Shown here one piece after another: positions 17,871 to 28,543 of a stretch of 64,000 nt of DNA. The stretch is taken from contig NZ_RJUB01000001.1 in the NCBI RefSeq assembly GCF_024343615.1, forward strand, positions 124,001-188,000. Direction: 5' to 3'. The notes beneath the pieces are model-generated. The model searched no databases, had not been told where the DNA came from, and saw only the letters and a program-made list of their open reading frames with translations. The position numbers and the translations under genes were made by a program. Within the stretch, counting starts at the first letter, position 1. Each line of letters starts with the position of its first letter. The DNA comes from Ferruginibacter sp. HRS2-29. Its GTDB lineage: Bacteria > Bacteroidota > Bacteroidia > Chitinophagales > Chitinophagaceae.

Positions 17871-18025
17871 GATCCTGCGGAACTCTTGTGCCAGAAGGGG
17901 GATCCTGCGGAACTCTTGTGCCAGAAGGGGGATCCTGTGGAACGCACGTGTCAGAAGGATGCTGCGGAACTCCAGTTCTGGTCAGTTTCTAGCGTAAGTG
18001 TTCCGCAGGATCGCTGACGCCAGAT
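17871..18025. repeat. 30-bp tandem repeats plus inverted copy, REP-like
   Basis: The unit GATCCTGCGGAACTCTTGTG + CCAGAAGGGG occurs exactly twice (17871-17900, 17901-17930). A diverged third copy (17931-17957) and a fourth partial copy GATGCTGCGGAACTCC (17958-17973) follow. An inverted GTGTTCCGCAGGATC lies at 17998-18012. The remainder of 17362-17870 holds the lipoprotein promoter and the transposase remnant; no intact gene is seen. Confidence 0.8.
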
Positions 18026-18036
18026 GGGAGTAAAAA

Positions 18037-18531
18037 TTATGGTTTACACCTAATCAGTAATATTTCATATGTCGATTTGGGTTGAATATATGTAAATCCT
18101 GATTTTATAGCTGTTTGTTTTTTCGAAACTATTCTAAAAGAGCCAATAGATTTTGAATTAAAGAAGAAATTTAATTTCTGCCCTCTCTTTTGAAATAGCC
18201 ATTTGTATTTTCCAACCTTTGTAACAATACTCCAGTCTTTTACATTGGTTTCACTCAGTTCCAAATCTTGTTTTTCTTTAAATCCCAAAACTATATAATT
18301 TTTGTTATCAAAATAATTTGCAAGATCAGGTCGGAATTGCTCTTTCTCCTCTATGTTTTTTGCGACTCTAACTAAGGTTATGGTATCGTCTTTATAAAAT
18401 CCAAAATTTTCATTTTTTGCAGCCCATATTGAATTTTGGAAATCCTTTGTCGATAAAAAGACTTGGCCATTAACAAAATATCCGAGAAACAAAAAAATAC
18501 ATATTAAAACAATATTTTTATACAATAACAT
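18037..18531 (-). CDS. Small exported protein, candidate immunity partner of the RHS toxin
   Basis: 164 residues, AT-rich gene, starting 7 nt after the RHS gene on the same strand. Residues 1-22 are a signal peptide (LLYKNIVLICIFLFLGYFVNGQ). The rest is a mixed alpha/beta domain (DDTITLVRVAKNIEEKEQF, WSIVTKVGKYKWLFQKRGQK) that I do not recognise. Genes directly downstream of polymorphic RHS toxins usually encode their cognate immunity protein, and a periplasmic location would fit a toxin acting there. The role is inferred from position only. Confidence 0.55.
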   Translation of the reverse strand: MLLYKNIVLICIFLFLGYFVNGQVFLSTKDFQNSIWAAKNENFGFYKDDTITLVRVAKNIEEKEQFRPDLANYFDNKNYIVLGFKEKQDLELSETNVKDWSIVTKVGKYKWLFQKRGQKLNFFFNSKSIGSFRIVSKKQTAIKSGFTYIQPKSTYEILLIRCKP

Positions 18532-18537
18532 TTTAGG

Positions 18538-21500
18538 TTATTTTAATTTTAAAAAATCGGTGTAGTCCATACTAAAATAAGTACCTGCACCGTAATAAAA
18601 ATTCACTATGATTTTCCCTCCGTATGTATCGACTTGAATGGCCGTCGAATTCCCCAATTTGATTGTATTTTCTGCATGGAACGTTCTATCCGCCGGAGCA
18701 GGCCCACTCGGTTCCGCATGAGTTGTAGCAGTAACCTGATCTCCATTCTCGTCCGTAACTGTCGAAGTTACGGTGCCTTGTGTATGTACATGCCAATAAT
18801 CTAAGACCCCGTCAGGGATTTCTTTACCACTAAATGGTGGTATAGTGGCATTGTTAGTTCCTGTCTTTTTAGCTCCCGGTGTCCAAGGTACAATGTTTAT
18901 ATTTCCATTCTCGTCTTTAGAGGTATGCCCCCCTTCCTCATGCAAAAATTTGTCCTTTGCGTTTGGAGTTGTATTAGATTTCTCTGATTTTACTGAATTC
19001 TCTACTCCTTCAACAGTTTTCTTCCCTCCATTTAATGTTACTTTAGCCATGCCGTTGATATTAGGGGTCTTCCCATCTTTAACATCTTTTTGAACAGTAT
19101 TCGCATCTTCTTTATTGATTAGAATATGTATTTTTTTATCTTTTTTTCCATCGTCCCCAATTAAATTACCATTTGGGTCATGAATTGGATCTGGCCGCAT
19201 CCCATCGGGATCAATAAATCTTATGGGATTATCAAAAGCGTAATTGTATGGTGACCACCGCCGCATTTTATCCGACAAAGGATCTATATGATTCCATCTT
19301 CCTATCTGATTATCATACATTCTCGCCCCATAATCCATCCACTCCAACCCGCTTCCATCGCTAAATTCTTTCCGTTGTTCCTCCTTGCCATTATATTTCA
19401 ATTTATTCTCCAATGTTTCGGCTGCCCTGGAGGATATGCCCGCCATGGTCAACCCAAAGGGATAATAATGCGTTTCTTCAACTATCGCTCCCGGCTTGTG
19501 TATTACCTGTAGGTTGTCGAAGTAAACATTGACATTGCTCTCATTACTTACATATACAAATATATATCCATTTTTAGGAACCTTAATACCTTGCAAAGCC
19601 GCATCCTCTGACCAATGGTCTTTCACCTGGCCGTTAACACCTACCCGGCTAAAGCCCCCATCTACATATTTAAACTGCTCATCGAAAAATATATAATTAA
19701 TATAAGCCTTTGGCGTAGTAGACCCTGATTCGGAATATCCACCTCTGAAAAATGTGGAAGGTATCAAGGCTGAGTTTGCCGAGCTCAATCCGGAAGCTGT
19801 AAAGCCCTTGATAGCAGCAGCATTGTTAGGTGATCCCAGGAAATTAGTCATCAATTCCGTCAAAGTCAGCAAAGTGGAATTGCTGGTTCTTATAGAGGCG
19901 ACATTGGTGTGATAGGACTTACCCATAATATCGATCTTATCGCCCGCCATCACTTTTATTACAAACTCCAACCCCGTTTTGTTAGTAGTCGCGTTTAGTT
20001 TGTACACACTAGCACTTCCGTCTGTTTCTGTAGGACTACAGTTAGCGGGATAATTGGGGTTGCCAGGAGGGTTTACATTGTAATTATAGTAAGACTGATT
20101 AGAAGGCATCTGTAGCCCGGTCACTATTTTGGTATTGTCAATCTTATAAAACTGGCTTTCATAACTCACCATCGAGTTGACGTATTTGTCAGGGATACCC
20201 TCCACCGTGGCCGCAGGGTAAACATTTAATTTCTGTTCTTCCGTTAGCACCATCCTGACATTTAACAAATGATCTTTTACGAAATAATCGTAAGCCAGAG
20301 CCGGACTGGCTCCTGCAATGAAACGTATCCTCCCTTCTTCATGTCCCATAAACTGAAGCTGGTTTGTATGTTCCATACTGGTCGGGATCGCAGTGTTACC
20401 ATAATCCTTAGTTTCATAAACTGCACCCCCAATATAGCTGGTAGTGGTAGTAATACTGGTATTCACATTCGTTCCATTGTATAATATAGTTCCATTGGGT
20501 TCGGTGGTCAATTTCGATAACTTATTACCAACAGCATCATACTGGTAGGAAATTGTTCCTTTTCCTGTGACAGCAACAACTGAAGGAAGATTCAAATGAT
20601 TATAAATAATATTACTGATCGCTTTATTATTATCGAGGTTTAGGTTACCGTTTGCATCATAATTATAATCGTTAGTGGCACCATTAGAACCGTCTTTGAA
20701 ATCACCTATTTTTCCGTTATCTGCTGTTGCAATCCCGTCACTCACTTTGGCAAGTTTATTACTATTATCGTTATAAGAATAGGTCAGGTTATCAATCTGT
20801 GCGCTGGCATTCAACTTCAATCCCCATTGCTGCATCTGCAAAATGTTGCCATTGGCATCATAAGCAGAAGTTGGATTCATTCCATCTCCCATTTTTGAAC
20901 TAAAGTCTATATTGGAGGTTTTATTATATGTACCACCGGTATATTGGTTAAAATCGGCCGACATCAACCGATTGGCGGCATCATAAGTAAAATCGTATTT
21001 ACGTTTCTCATAATCTGACCTGCTTTTCCAGGACATGCCGGCTATATTGCCGTTGTACTGTGGTGCAGCATAACCCGTGCTATTGATAAGTATGCCAGCG
21101 TTTTTGTCATATCCTAAATCGAAACCAAAATAATTAGCCGTATTCAGGTCTTTTGCAAAATCTCTGTTCATACCTAAAATCCAGCCGCGGATATTATAAT
21201 CATAATTCAATGATTCCAAACCTGAACCACTATTAAAATCAGGGGAAAGATTTTTCTTTTTTAGTTGGCCCAATGCATTATAAGCTAATTTACTGATTTT
21301 TTTATATGTCGGCATCACATCACTATTAACCAGATTATTTTTGATTTTCTTTTCAGTTAAAACGACACGTCCCAGGTCATCATAATTCATACGTGATACT
21401 GTAACGCTGGCCTGGGCATTGGTGCCGGTGATATTGGTTTTTGATACCGTCACCAACGGCTGACCAGCCCACGTATACTGTGTGGTCAAAATATCTATCC

Positions 21501-22998
21501 CTCCCAGGATGTTTGTAGTTTTGCTTTGTATCGTTCTTCCCTTAGCGTCATAGTATATCGCAGTGTAAAGCCAGGTGGATGTGCCCAGCACTTTGGTACG
21601 ACTGCCCGTTACCATATTCTTCAGCTGGCTGGTAGCGGTGTTGGATTGTCCGTAAGGCCACACGGTATTACTCACCGGTTCAAAATAAGTGTCGTACCCG
21701 TTGTCGTAACCGGCGGCTAATCCTGTGGTATAGGTCGATTGCCACGCATAGCTATCGTAGAAAGTATTGGTCAGTAGCTCAGGGATAATGGATGTGCCAA
21801 AATAGTTCCACGGAAAATCAGTTTTGTCGGCAGCCAATGTCCGGTAATCTGCCATGGAGAAATTAGAAGTTTCATAGATACCAGTAGCCACCGAGCGATT
21901 GAGCTCATCATATTGGGTATATAAAAACTTAGGTATCGTCGCGCTCCGCATCGCCGCATCCTGGATAATTACCAGCCGGTCGCGGGCATCATAAACCATA
22001 TCGACATGACCTGCCCCCGGCATTTTTTTCATGATCAGCCGGTTGCGATTATCATATTCATACCTGAAGCATTGCTCGGCCAGGATCGTGGCATCTGTCA
22101 GATCCCAGGTTGGGCTAATCAGTTCCACGCCACGAGGCTGTACAACACAACGCAAGTTGTTCAGATCGTCATACAAATAATAAGTACACAGCCAGCCGGT
22201 ATGGTCGCGGCCGGTACCCAAATCAGCGGTCGCTGTCAGTTGTACTTTTCTCAGAATCACTTTGCCTTCCTTATCCTTAAACTCAATCACCTGGTTGCCT
22301 CTCTCATCAGTTGTGATATTTTTGTACAAAGTGCCGGCTGGGTAAGCCCCCGGACTGGCATAACTCCCGAACGCACCGGACTGGTTGGTCACGTTCCAGA
22401 TACGTACCGCATCTGTCGGCGTATTCACCGAGTACTGCACACTTACCCCACGCCCGGCTCCAACCCAGTTATTCCCCGGTGCCATGGTTTTAAGCACACG
22501 ATTCAATGGTGAAGCTTCATAATCAGTTTGACCATAGTACCAGCTATCGCCCTGGGTGGTATTGTATTGGGTATTCATAAAGGTCGCCTGCGCCGCAAAT
22601 GGGTTGGTTTTGAAATCCCCTGTGTTGGCGCTTGCTTCCGGGTAAGGAAGATATTGATAGCGTACCCGTCCAAATTCATCGTATTCCACCGGGCTCACCA
22701 GGTCGGTCGCTCCAGAACCGTCCGTAACCAACGACCCCTGTTTGATCACCATCTGTAAAGGACGTCCCAATCCATCAAAGTATTGGGTGGTCATCTTCGC
22801 ATCTCTCAGCGGACGGCTTATCAATGCATTGCCATCCTGCTCCGGAGCAGTGGCTTCCCAGGTACGTACAAAATTTATATTCACTCCACCCGGATATGCC
22901 GAAGGAACAGTACGTTGCCCGATGGAAGTGAATCCCAGGGCAGACAATAAAAAAATCAGCAACACGGTTGGCGAAAGGTTTCTTCTAAAAAGTTTCAT
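18538..22998 (-). CDS. RHS-repeat protein with JAB-like C-terminal tip
   Basis: 1486 residues with a signal peptide (1-28). Residues ~30-230 match the DUF6443 N-terminal region of Bacteroidota RHS proteins. Numerous YD repeats follow ([28 protein letters not shown]). The RHS core ends with [12 protein letters not shown] and FIDPDGM at ~1267. The last 219 residues are the variable tip, containing HEEGG (1353-1357), WHVH (H1403, H1405) and PAPAD (D1437). This arrangement resembles the E...HxH...SxxD metal site of JAB/MPN peptidases, but the Ser of SxxD is Ala here. Encapsulated C-terminal toxins of RHS proteins are variable by recombination; AT-rich codons in the tip and the next gene agree with that. 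Confidence 0.85.
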   Translation of the reverse strand: MKLFRRNLSPTVLLIFLLSALGFTSIGQRTVPSAYPGGVNINFVRTWEATAPEQDGNALISRPLRDAKMTTQYFDGLGRPLQMVIKQGSLVTDGSGATDLVSPVEYDEFGRVRYQYLPYPEASANTGDFKTNPFAAQATFMNTQYNTTQGDSWYYGQTDYEASPLNRVLKTMAPGNNWVGAGRGVSVQYSVNTPTDAVRIWNVTNQSGAFGSYASPGAYPAGTLYKNITTDERGNQVIEFKDKEGKVILRKVQLTATADLGTGRDHTGWLCTYYLYDDLNNLRCVVQPRGVELISPTWDLTDATILAEQCFRYEYDNRNRLIMKKMPGAGHVDMVYDARDRLVIIQDAAMRSATIPKFLYTQYDELNRSVATGIYETSNFSMADYRTLAADKTDFPWNYFGTSIIPELLTNTFYDSYAWQSTYTTGLAAGYDNGYDTYFEPVSNTVWPYGQSNTATSQLKNMVTGSRTKVLGTSTWLYTAIYYDAKGRTIQSKTTNILGGIDILTTQYTWAGQPLVTVSKTNITGTNAQASVTVSRMNYDDLGRVVLTEKKIKNNLVNSDVMPTYKKISKLAYNALGQLKKKNLSPDFNSGSGLESLNYDYNIRGWILGMNRDFAKDLNTANYFGFDLGYDKNAGILINSTGYAAPQYNGNIAGMSWKSRSDYEKRKYDFTYDAANRLMSADFNQYTGGTYNKTSNIDFSSKMGDGMNPTSAYDANGNILQMQQWGLKLNASAQIDNLTYSYNDNSNKLAKVSDGIATADNGKIGDFKDGSNGATNDYNYDANGNLNLDNNKAISNIIYNHLNLPSVVAVTGKGTISYQYDAVGNKLSKLTTEPNGTILYNGTNVNTSITTTTSYIGGAVYETKDYGNTAIPTSMEHTNQLQFMGHEEGRIRFIAGASPALAYDYFVKDHLLNVRMVLTEEQKLNVYPAATVEGIPDKYVNSMVSYESQFYKIDNTKIVTGLQMPSNQSYYNYNVNPPGNPNYPANCSPTETDGSASVYKLNATTNKTGLEFVIKVMAGDKIDIMGKSYHTNVASIRTSNSTLLTLTELMTNFLGSPNNAAAIKGFTASGLSSANSALIPSTFFRGGYSESGSTTPKAYINYIFFDEQFKYVDGGFSRVGVNGQVKDHWSEDAALQGIKVPKNGYIFVYVSNESNVNVYFDNLQVIHKPGAIVEETHYYPFGLTMAGISSRAAETLENKLKYNGKEEQRKEFSDGSGLEWMDYGARMYDNQIGRWNHIDPLSDKMRRWSPYNYAFDNPIRFIDPDGMRPDPIHDPNGNLIGDDGKKDKKIHILINKEDANTVQKDVKDGKTPNINGMAKVTLNGGKKTVEGVENSVKSEKSNTTPNAKDKFLHEEGGHTSKDENGNINIVPWTPGAKKTGTNNATIPPFSGKEIPDGVLDYWHVHTQGTVTSTVTDENGDQVTATTHAEPSGPAPADRTFHAENTIKLGNSTAIQVDTYGGKIIVNFYYGAGTYFSMDYTDFLKLK

Positions 22999-23126
22999 CT
23001 GGTTAATTTTTTATCTTCCGGATAATCAAAATGACGAGCCGGTAGGCTTGTAAATCGTAACATTATACCGATCAACAGGCAAACATCCTATAACTGGATT
23101 TTCATTGCCAATGGCAAACGTAGTAG

Positions 23127-26036
23127 TTAAGGGCTGCTGCAATCCACTGGTTGCCCTGAGTAATTATAGCAGAACTTTTTAACAACATTATTGTCCTGAT
23201 CACGGATCAATGCCAGGCGTTGGTGCGAATCGTATTCATAATAAGTAGTATGACCATTGATATCAGTTTCTGATGTTTTTCCAATCAATGGCTTGTGCGT
23301 GTAGGTAGTTACCTGTGCGGAAGTTGTAGCGAGACCCGAGCGGAGATTTGTCAGCTGGGCCAAGACCTGGGCCTGGGTACTGTTAACGTCATTCAACACG
23401 TTAAGATCTACAAGACCGCTCACGGTAGCGTAGTCCGAATTAACCACTTTTGCGATAAGATAGTTACCGCCGTAGCCCCATAAATAAATTTCCGGTACGT
23501 CATTTTCTTTTCGTTGCATAATGAGATTACCTTTCACATCGTAATCGTACATCAAAGAGTATTTATTACTTGCATTATTTCCGAAAAACATGGTATTTTT
23601 TTCAGGCTTTATGACATTACTGTAGTATTGCTTATATATGGTATTCGATGTCTGTAATAAGGTTTCCACCCCCGAGTTTACACTATATACACTTTGTTCC
23701 AACACCGGGTTCACCATGTTTTTAAGAATCATCGCATTATAGGGTGCAACACCTGCATAGCCCGATGAGAATACATATTTGTTGCGTTTTTCGATAGTAG
23801 TATTCTTACTTGTCTGGCTGATTTCTTTAGTAGGTTGCAGAAAATCAGGAATGCCATAAACATAGCTGGTTGTAGTGGATAGTATCCCATCTAAAGATTT
23901 GGATTCTGTTGTTGTGGACATTAAGTTGTAGTACCCTGTAGGGATACTATATGAGTAATATCTGAATAAGGTTTTATTAGGTAGCAAGGATAAATAATTG
24001 TCCCGAAAAAATATAAAGGCGTCATAGTTAATATATGTACCCCCATATAATGTATAAGTAGGATTGCAGGCCAATGCAGTATAACTCTCCGGCAAGTCAA
24101 GAATCCTGTCTATATTCAAGCCTTCCAATACATCTTTTGATATAAAAGAATATGTATTAGTTGTTTTTTGTACAAAATCCCAGTTACCATCATCCTTTTT
24201 CTTTTCAATTACTTTTTCCAACAGATTGCCTGAGCGGTTACTGTTCCACGAAGAGAGATATGGCACGAAGAGGTCATTACTGTTAAACCCCGCATAGCCA
24301 TTGCCATAATTCTCAAATTTATACCTGGTTCTACCTGTATTCTGGCTGGCTGTTCCTATGTATTCCGTAACGTCCGAATAAACAACCTGGTTTCCTCCAC
24401 CCATGGTTAGTGAACCATTCATGTCTGCGGCATAATAGCGTGTCCGGTAAGAGTATGCGGTAACAAGACATGATGGGGTTGTCTTGACTGTTTGGCCCCA
24501 ATTTCTCGTTCCACTTAAATAGTTTTCCGAAGTTTCCGGATTTAGTTCCAGATATCCTTGCCCATATTCATATGTTTTGGTGGTAGAGTTTCCTGCCCCA
24601 TCATTGTTAATTATTTTTTGGATTCGCAACCCTCCGCCCAGCTTATTCGTAGCTCCCCACCTATTAGCCTCGTAAAAGAATTGACTGTTACCTCCGGTAG
24701 GATAAGTGATTTTTTTGAGGATATATGCTTGCATAAGTGTTTCGTTCACATTTCTGTTACAACCGGCTGAAAGTACTGAATAGATCGGGCGATTAGCAGG
24801 AACATCATTTACATTTTCTCTGTAGGGAATAGAAAAATTAGGCACCAATGTCACATTGGATGTCTGGCCATTGTAATAGCCCCAATAATCCAGCCCGGTA
24901 GTATTAGCGGTTGTGGGAAAACGACCGGTATTATATTCAAACGAGTATACCGAGCTGTTGTTATTTGCCGGATCTTTGAACTCCAAAGAATTGAGTGAAA
25001 ACCTTTTTTGCTGACCGTCAAAATCAGTGGTGTTAAATTTTATTGTTTTTATAATCCCTGTGTTGTTATAAATATCAATCTGTGAAATCCTTTCAGTTCC
25101 TGTACCTGTACTAAATACTACCTTCCCGTTAGGAAAGGTTATCTCCTGTATTATCATCGTTGAATAGGGTGTTACAGAAACCTGTGGCCCTGCCACAATT
25201 CCAGTTGGATCAGTTGGCGGCGCAGTGCCGAGCAAATAGTCCACAACTTTTGCATAATGGGCAGGAGTAGTTCTATATCCGCCCGCGGCAGCTTTATAGA
25301 TATAACTGATTTTATCTCCTTCGGGAAACTCCACATCCGTTAATAACAGAGAGGTACTGCTACCACCGCTACTTTCAGCATAAGCAGTATTTGCAACCAA
25401 ATTTTTACCAAAGCGGTAACGTAATCCCGTTTCATCATAAGCGTCAATATAGCTCAATAAGTTATTCGTTATTCCCATTTTAAAATCGAGATTATTATAA
25501 ACGAACTTGCTAACCTTATTGTTTAAGTTATCATAAATGAATTTTCCAGAATTACCGAAAAAGTCGTAGGAATAAATATCACGTTGGGCATCGAGTTCGC
25601 TGGTCAGATTGTTATTAAAAAAAATCTTCTGAAGTTCATCAAAGTCAGTCCTGACATTTTCGCTGAACGAAGAAAATGAATGCGTAGTAAAAGCCCGGGA
25701 AAAGTCATTTTTTCCGAGCTTCATTACAGAAATAAGCCCTCCAAAATCTATCTGCCAGCCTGTTGCTACATTGGATTCCTCGGTAGAGTAAAATTTAATT
25801 CCTGAATGGTGATAGCGTAATGTGATTGGAAATTCCTTTCCATGCACATTGATCGTGTAAAGTGGAATAGATATGTTGGCTAAACCTCTCGAAAAACTTA
25901 CCGGATAATCTCCATATAAGTGAAATGCAGAAGCCCTGGGTGACGGCGGCAATACATCTGCAGGCTTTGGTTGTGCGTAACTAACCCCCAAAAAGATACA
26001 AGAACACAAACTCAGCTGTAAAATAATCTTAAACAT
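23127..26036 (-). CDS. RHS-type protein (partner, no toxin tip)
   Basis: 969 residues with a signal peptide (1-21, ending SYAQ). The N-terminal part (SPRASAFHLYGDYPVSFSRG, ISIPLYTI, GWQIDFGG) is the conserved beginning of large Bacteroidota RHS/YD-repeat surface proteins. YD-type repeats appear near the end (YDYDVKGNLI, YEYDSHQRLALI). It stops soon after the last YD repeat (YNYSGQPVDC) and has no core-terminating PxxxxDPxG motif or variable tip. Such a protein is often found beside a longer RHS toxin in this group. It probably forms part of the surface-displayed shell, but its exact role is unknown. Confidence 0.8.
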   Translation of the reverse strand: MFKIILQLSLCSCIFLGVSYAQPKPADVLPPSPRASAFHLYGDYPVSFSRGLANISIPLYTINVHGKEFPITLRYHHSGIKFYSTEESNVATGWQIDFGGLISVMKLGKNDFSRAFTTHSFSSFSENVRTDFDELQKIFFNNNLTSELDAQRDIYSYDFFGNSGKFIYDNLNNKVSKFVYNNLDFKMGITNNLLSYIDAYDETGLRYRFGKNLVANTAYAESSGGSSTSLLLTDVEFPEGDKISYIYKAAAGGYRTTPAHYAKVVDYLLGTAPPTDPTGIVAGPQVSVTPYSTMIIQEITFPNGKVVFSTGTGTERISQIDIYNNTGIIKTIKFNTTDFDGQQKRFSLNSLEFKDPANNNSSVYSFEYNTGRFPTTANTTGLDYWGYYNGQTSNVTLVPNFSIPYRENVNDVPANRPIYSVLSAGCNRNVNETLMQAYILKKITYPTGGNSQFFYEANRWGATNKLGGGLRIQKIINNDGAGNSTTKTYEYGQGYLELNPETSENYLSGTRNWGQTVKTTPSCLVTAYSYRTRYYAADMNGSLTMGGGNQVVYSDVTEYIGTASQNTGRTRYKFENYGNGYAGFNSNDLFVPYLSSWNSNRSGNLLEKVIEKKKDDGNWDFVQKTTNTYSFISKDVLEGLNIDRILDLPESYTALACNPTYTLYGGTYINYDAFIFFRDNYLSLLPNKTLFRYYSYSIPTGYYNLMSTTTESKSLDGILSTTTSYVYGIPDFLQPTKEISQTSKNTTIEKRNKYVFSSGYAGVAPYNAMILKNMVNPVLEQSVYSVNSGVETLLQTSNTIYKQYYSNVIKPEKNTMFFGNNASNKYSLMYDYDVKGNLIMQRKENDVPEIYLWGYGGNYLIAKVVNSDYATVSGLVDLNVLNDVNSTQAQVLAQLTNLRSGLATTSAQVTTYTHKPLIGKTSETDINGHTTYYEYDSHQRLALIRDQDNNVVKKFCYNYSGQPVDCSSP

Positions 26037-26070
26037 AGCTTTGATTTAATACTGATTTATTTGCAATTTT

Positions 26071-27507
26071 TTAAAATCCATACCCCATCCTGAATACCAC
26101 AGGCTGACTAATAGGTATATGTGTACGGAACAGTATGTCGTATAATAATTGTACTTGTGTATTCTTCACCAGTTTGCCTTTTGCGGGCAATTTCTTTTTC
26201 AAGCCAATCAAGGCACTATGCTGCCATGCACTTTTGTCTTTCAGCTCGCTGATCTTTTGAAAAGCAGCCATATGGTTCATTTCAAAACCCCCGCTGATGA
26301 AAATATTTTTCTTCATTTTCCAATCCACGTAACTGCGCAGGCCGATGCCCTGATGCGTGAAGCGGATACGCTGAATTGATCCCATGCCCAGCTTATAACT
26401 CATACCAATACCCGCACTGCTCTTATCGTTGATCTTGTACCCCATCCCCAACCCGATATCAGCAGTAGAAGGGAGCAGATTGTTTTTGGCAAACTGTACA
26501 TTGAAATTGTATTCGAGCCTTTGCAAAAAGGTTTTGCTGCGTTGGTTGTTGGGTTTAAAATCCGGCAACTCATCGCTGCTGCTGCTGCCACCGGCTTTTA
26601 ATACCTTGTCTTTGAGTTTGTTCATTTCCGCTTGTGCCGCCTGCATCTGCTGTTTCATCATGTCTTGGGCATTGGGGCCACCGGCGGCAAGCCTGTCTTG
26701 GATCAGGCTGTTTATACTGGAGCGGGTTTGAAGTCCGGCAAGACTCTGTGGAGTGCCGTAATTGCCTGGGGCGCCGAACAGAGAAGCCAGCATGCTGTTC
26801 TGCTGGGTAAATTTTTGAAAGGCCGGAATTTTATTCAGGAGCTCTTTGGCAGTTTGTTCTGTTTTTTTAGAATCGGAAAAAATCTCTTTATAGTTCTTAA
26901 GCGTTTCCACGTAGTAATAACTTTCCTTATTGATCTTACTCAGGTATTTGCTCTTGCCTATGTATTTGATCGATTCACTGATGAGTTGTTGTTTCCGCTC
27001 TTTGATAAACTTCTGTATAGCCTCCGTTTCTGCTATGTCCTTTTCAAGTTCATCCATCTTTTGCCTGGTAACCTTCACCGGTTTTACCACATTACTATCG
27101 ATCAGCGCTTTTTGTTGTTCAAGGTATTTAAGGCCGGTGCTTAGTTTATCGCGGTATTCATTGTATTGCGAAGTAGTATTAGCCGCTATTGTTTTTCCCT
27201 TTTGAAGTTTTTCCAACAGGCCTGCAAACGTGAGGTCTTTATTGGCAAATAACCGCTGAGCTGTTTCAGGGCTTGTCTTCTGTAACAGTATGTGCACACG
27301 GTTTTCCCAGCGGCAAAGTTTCACGAGTGTTTTCTCCGTTTTGGAGTTAAGGCGATGCGTGTACTTGTCAATTTTTTTATTTACCTGGTCAATGTATTTA
27401 TCGGGAATTTGTTTGAGCGTAGCCATAGTACTATCTGCCTGCGCCAACAATGCATGGCTTAGGAGTGTAAAAAATGTACCAAGGATTATGAGCTTAGGAG
27501 TGCTCAT
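26071..27507 (-). CDS. Coiled-coil plus beta-barrel outer-membrane protein of the RHS cassette
   Basis: 478 residues. Signal peptide ~1-23 (ending LLAQ). Residues ~30-230 are strongly helical with coiled-coil character (KIDKYTHRLNSKTEKTLVKL, KMDELEKDIAETEAIQKF). Residues ~235-320 are a Gln/Ala-rich linker. The C-terminal ~145 residues alternate hydrophobic and polar residues as amphipathic strands (IGLGMGYKINDKSSAGIGMSYK), ending in Phe, as in outer-membrane barrels. It is the first gene of the four-gene RHS run (34-nt gap to the next). It may anchor or export the RHS proteins; this is inference, and I cannot name a family. Confidence 0.65.
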   Translation of the reverse strand: MSTPKLIILGTFFTLLSHALLAQADSTMATLKQIPDKYIDQVNKKIDKYTHRLNSKTEKTLVKLCRWENRVHILLQKTSPETAQRLFANKDLTFAGLLEKLQKGKTIAANTTSQYNEYRDKLSTGLKYLEQQKALIDSNVVKPVKVTRQKMDELEKDIAETEAIQKFIKERKQQLISESIKYIGKSKYLSKINKESYYYVETLKNYKEIFSDSKKTEQTAKELLNKIPAFQKFTQQNSMLASLFGAPGNYGTPQSLAGLQTRSSINSLIQDRLAAGGPNAQDMMKQQMQAAQAEMNKLKDKVLKAGGSSSSDELPDFKPNNQRSKTFLQRLEYNFNVQFAKNNLLPSTADIGLGMGYKINDKSSAGIGMSYKLGMGSIQRIRFTHQGIGLRSYVDWKMKKNIFISGGFEMNHMAAFQKISELKDKSAWQHSALIGLKKKLPAKGKLVKNTQVQLLYDILFRTHIPISQPVVFRMGYGF

Positions 27508-27899
27508 GTTGATAGTTTAGGGTGATAAAGAATTACACCCCGAACCTAATTTTTTTTTCTGAATTAACATTGCGTGTAAAAAAAATCAAGTAAAAATACC
27601 AACCCACTCTACCCTGAAACCATTACCGTTACTCGATTACAAACAAACCTGTAACATTTAAATAATGGTGCAGCAGTAAAAATACGGAGGAGTTGAAATA
27701 AGTGCAGCCTTTTGGCAATAACTGTTATTAATCTATACATGCCCCGTATTCGCCGCCGTTGGTTGTACTGCGCAATTGTGTGCCACGGCTTGCTACCAGC
27801 TTTAGTGTGTTTGCTAAAGTTGACTGGTTTGCGTTCGTCATAATGATTACAATGTCAAATTTTATCAGAGGTTTCCAAAAGCACCAGAACCCTTTCCTG
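27508..27899. other. Intergenic region with one possible short ORF
   Basis: 392 bp between the RHS cassette and the helical hypothetical gene. Only the 37-codon minus-strand reading frame at 27728-27841 looks even weakly protein-like. No clear TAnnTTTG box for the RHS cassette is visible, and no strong hairpin is seen. Confidence 0.4.
27728..27841 (-). CDS. Possible 37-residue small protein
   Basis: A short frame starting at ATG 27841 and encoding MTNANQSTLANTLKLVASRG, then TQLRSTTNGGEYGACID. The composition looks more like a real peptide than chance, but there is no homology I recognise and no obvious ribosome binding site. It may be a remnant. Confidence 0.25.
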   Translation of the reverse strand: MTNANQSTLANTLKLVASRGTQLRSTTNGGEYGACID

Positions 27900-28295
27900 T
27901 CACAACTGCGCATTTTTACAACTAAAAATCAGTTTCAATACCTCATCAACTTCCTTCTCCTTGCTATTAATCTGCATCTCCGCAAACAAAATCGCCCTCG
28001 GGCTGCATTTCTCTATTTTACGATTCTGCCTGTCTGCTTTGACCTTACGCATTTCCACCAGCAATCTTCGTTCCGTATGATCATCAATTTCTATAAGATG
28101 TTCAAGCAGGTTTTCCAATTCGTCGGGCACATCGTTTTTCTCAACGCTGAGTTTGATATGGCGGTTGAGTAGGTATTCTCTCGATCTAAGAAGAGTCTCC
28201 TGGTTCGAGCCTAGTTCAGCAAGATAATTCTCTAAAAATTGGAGTACCTCGCCCATCAGTTTCTTATCCGTTATTTTTTCCAGTATGTAGTTCAT
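27900..28295 (-). CDS. Hypothetical helical protein
   Basis: About 131 residues from the ATG at 28295 (MNYILEKITDKKLMGEVLQF). The reading frame continues upstream to 28370, but that part overlaps the previous gene and a terminator, so the shorter start is preferred. The protein is charged and mostly helical (FLENYLAELGSNQETLLRSR, DELENLLEHLIEIDDHTERR), ending in a Cys-containing tail. No domain recognised. It lies at the end of the accessory minus-strand cassette. Confidence 0.55.
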   Translation of the reverse strand: MNYILEKITDKKLMGEVLQFLENYLAELGSNQETLLRSREYLLNRHIKLSVEKNDVPDELENLLEHLIEIDDHTERRLLVEMRKVKADRQNRKIEKCSPRAILFAEMQINSKEKEVDEVLKLIFSCKNAQL

Positions 28296-28316
28296 GATGT
28301 TTAAATTTTTAAAAAA

Positions 28317-28344
28317 AGGCCGCACCGCCACTAGCGGTACGGCC
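28317..28344 (-). terminator. Rho-independent terminator (minus strand)
   Basis: A GC-rich stem AGGCCGTACCGC / GCGGTGCGGCCT (one wobble pair), followed on the minus strand by T7. It directly follows the stop of the 62-residue membrane protein gene and precedes the hypothetical gene starting at 28295. Confidence 0.85.
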
Positions 28345-28354
28345 TGGTGAAACG

Positions 28355-28543
28355 TTAAGGACGTTTCCATCTTTTCAGCAACAGCTTCCAGCCGTGTGAG
28401 ATCAAAAAACTTACCGTAGCTCCTATCGCCGCCAGTACGATTGTTTTTAATACGTCCTTGCCGGCAATGTTGATGAGCAGTACAGTGAGCAGCCCTCCGG
28501 CAGTGCCTGACCTGGTGGGGCTGTTGAAAAAAGAGTTATCCAT
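28355..28543 (-). CDS. Small membrane protein (holin-like layout)
   Basis: 62 residues with a hydrophobic stretch (TAGGLLTVLLINI) and a second helix (TIVLAAIGATVSFLISHGW), ending in a basic tail KLLLKRWKRP. Size, one or two helices and the basic C-terminus are like small phage holins, but there is no family-level similarity that I can name. Its start overlaps the stop of the preceding gene by 1 nt. Confidence 0.55.
   Translation of the reverse strand: MDNSFFNSPTRSGTAGGLLTVLLINIAGKDVLKTIVLAAIGATVSFLISHGWKLLLKRWKRP

Noticed and set aside
17563..17997. A 144-codon plus-strand open frame over the transposase remnant and repeats
   Set aside because: Its composition follows the tandem repeats (ILRNSCARRG repeated) and it is in a different frame from the RAYT signature, so it is an artefact.
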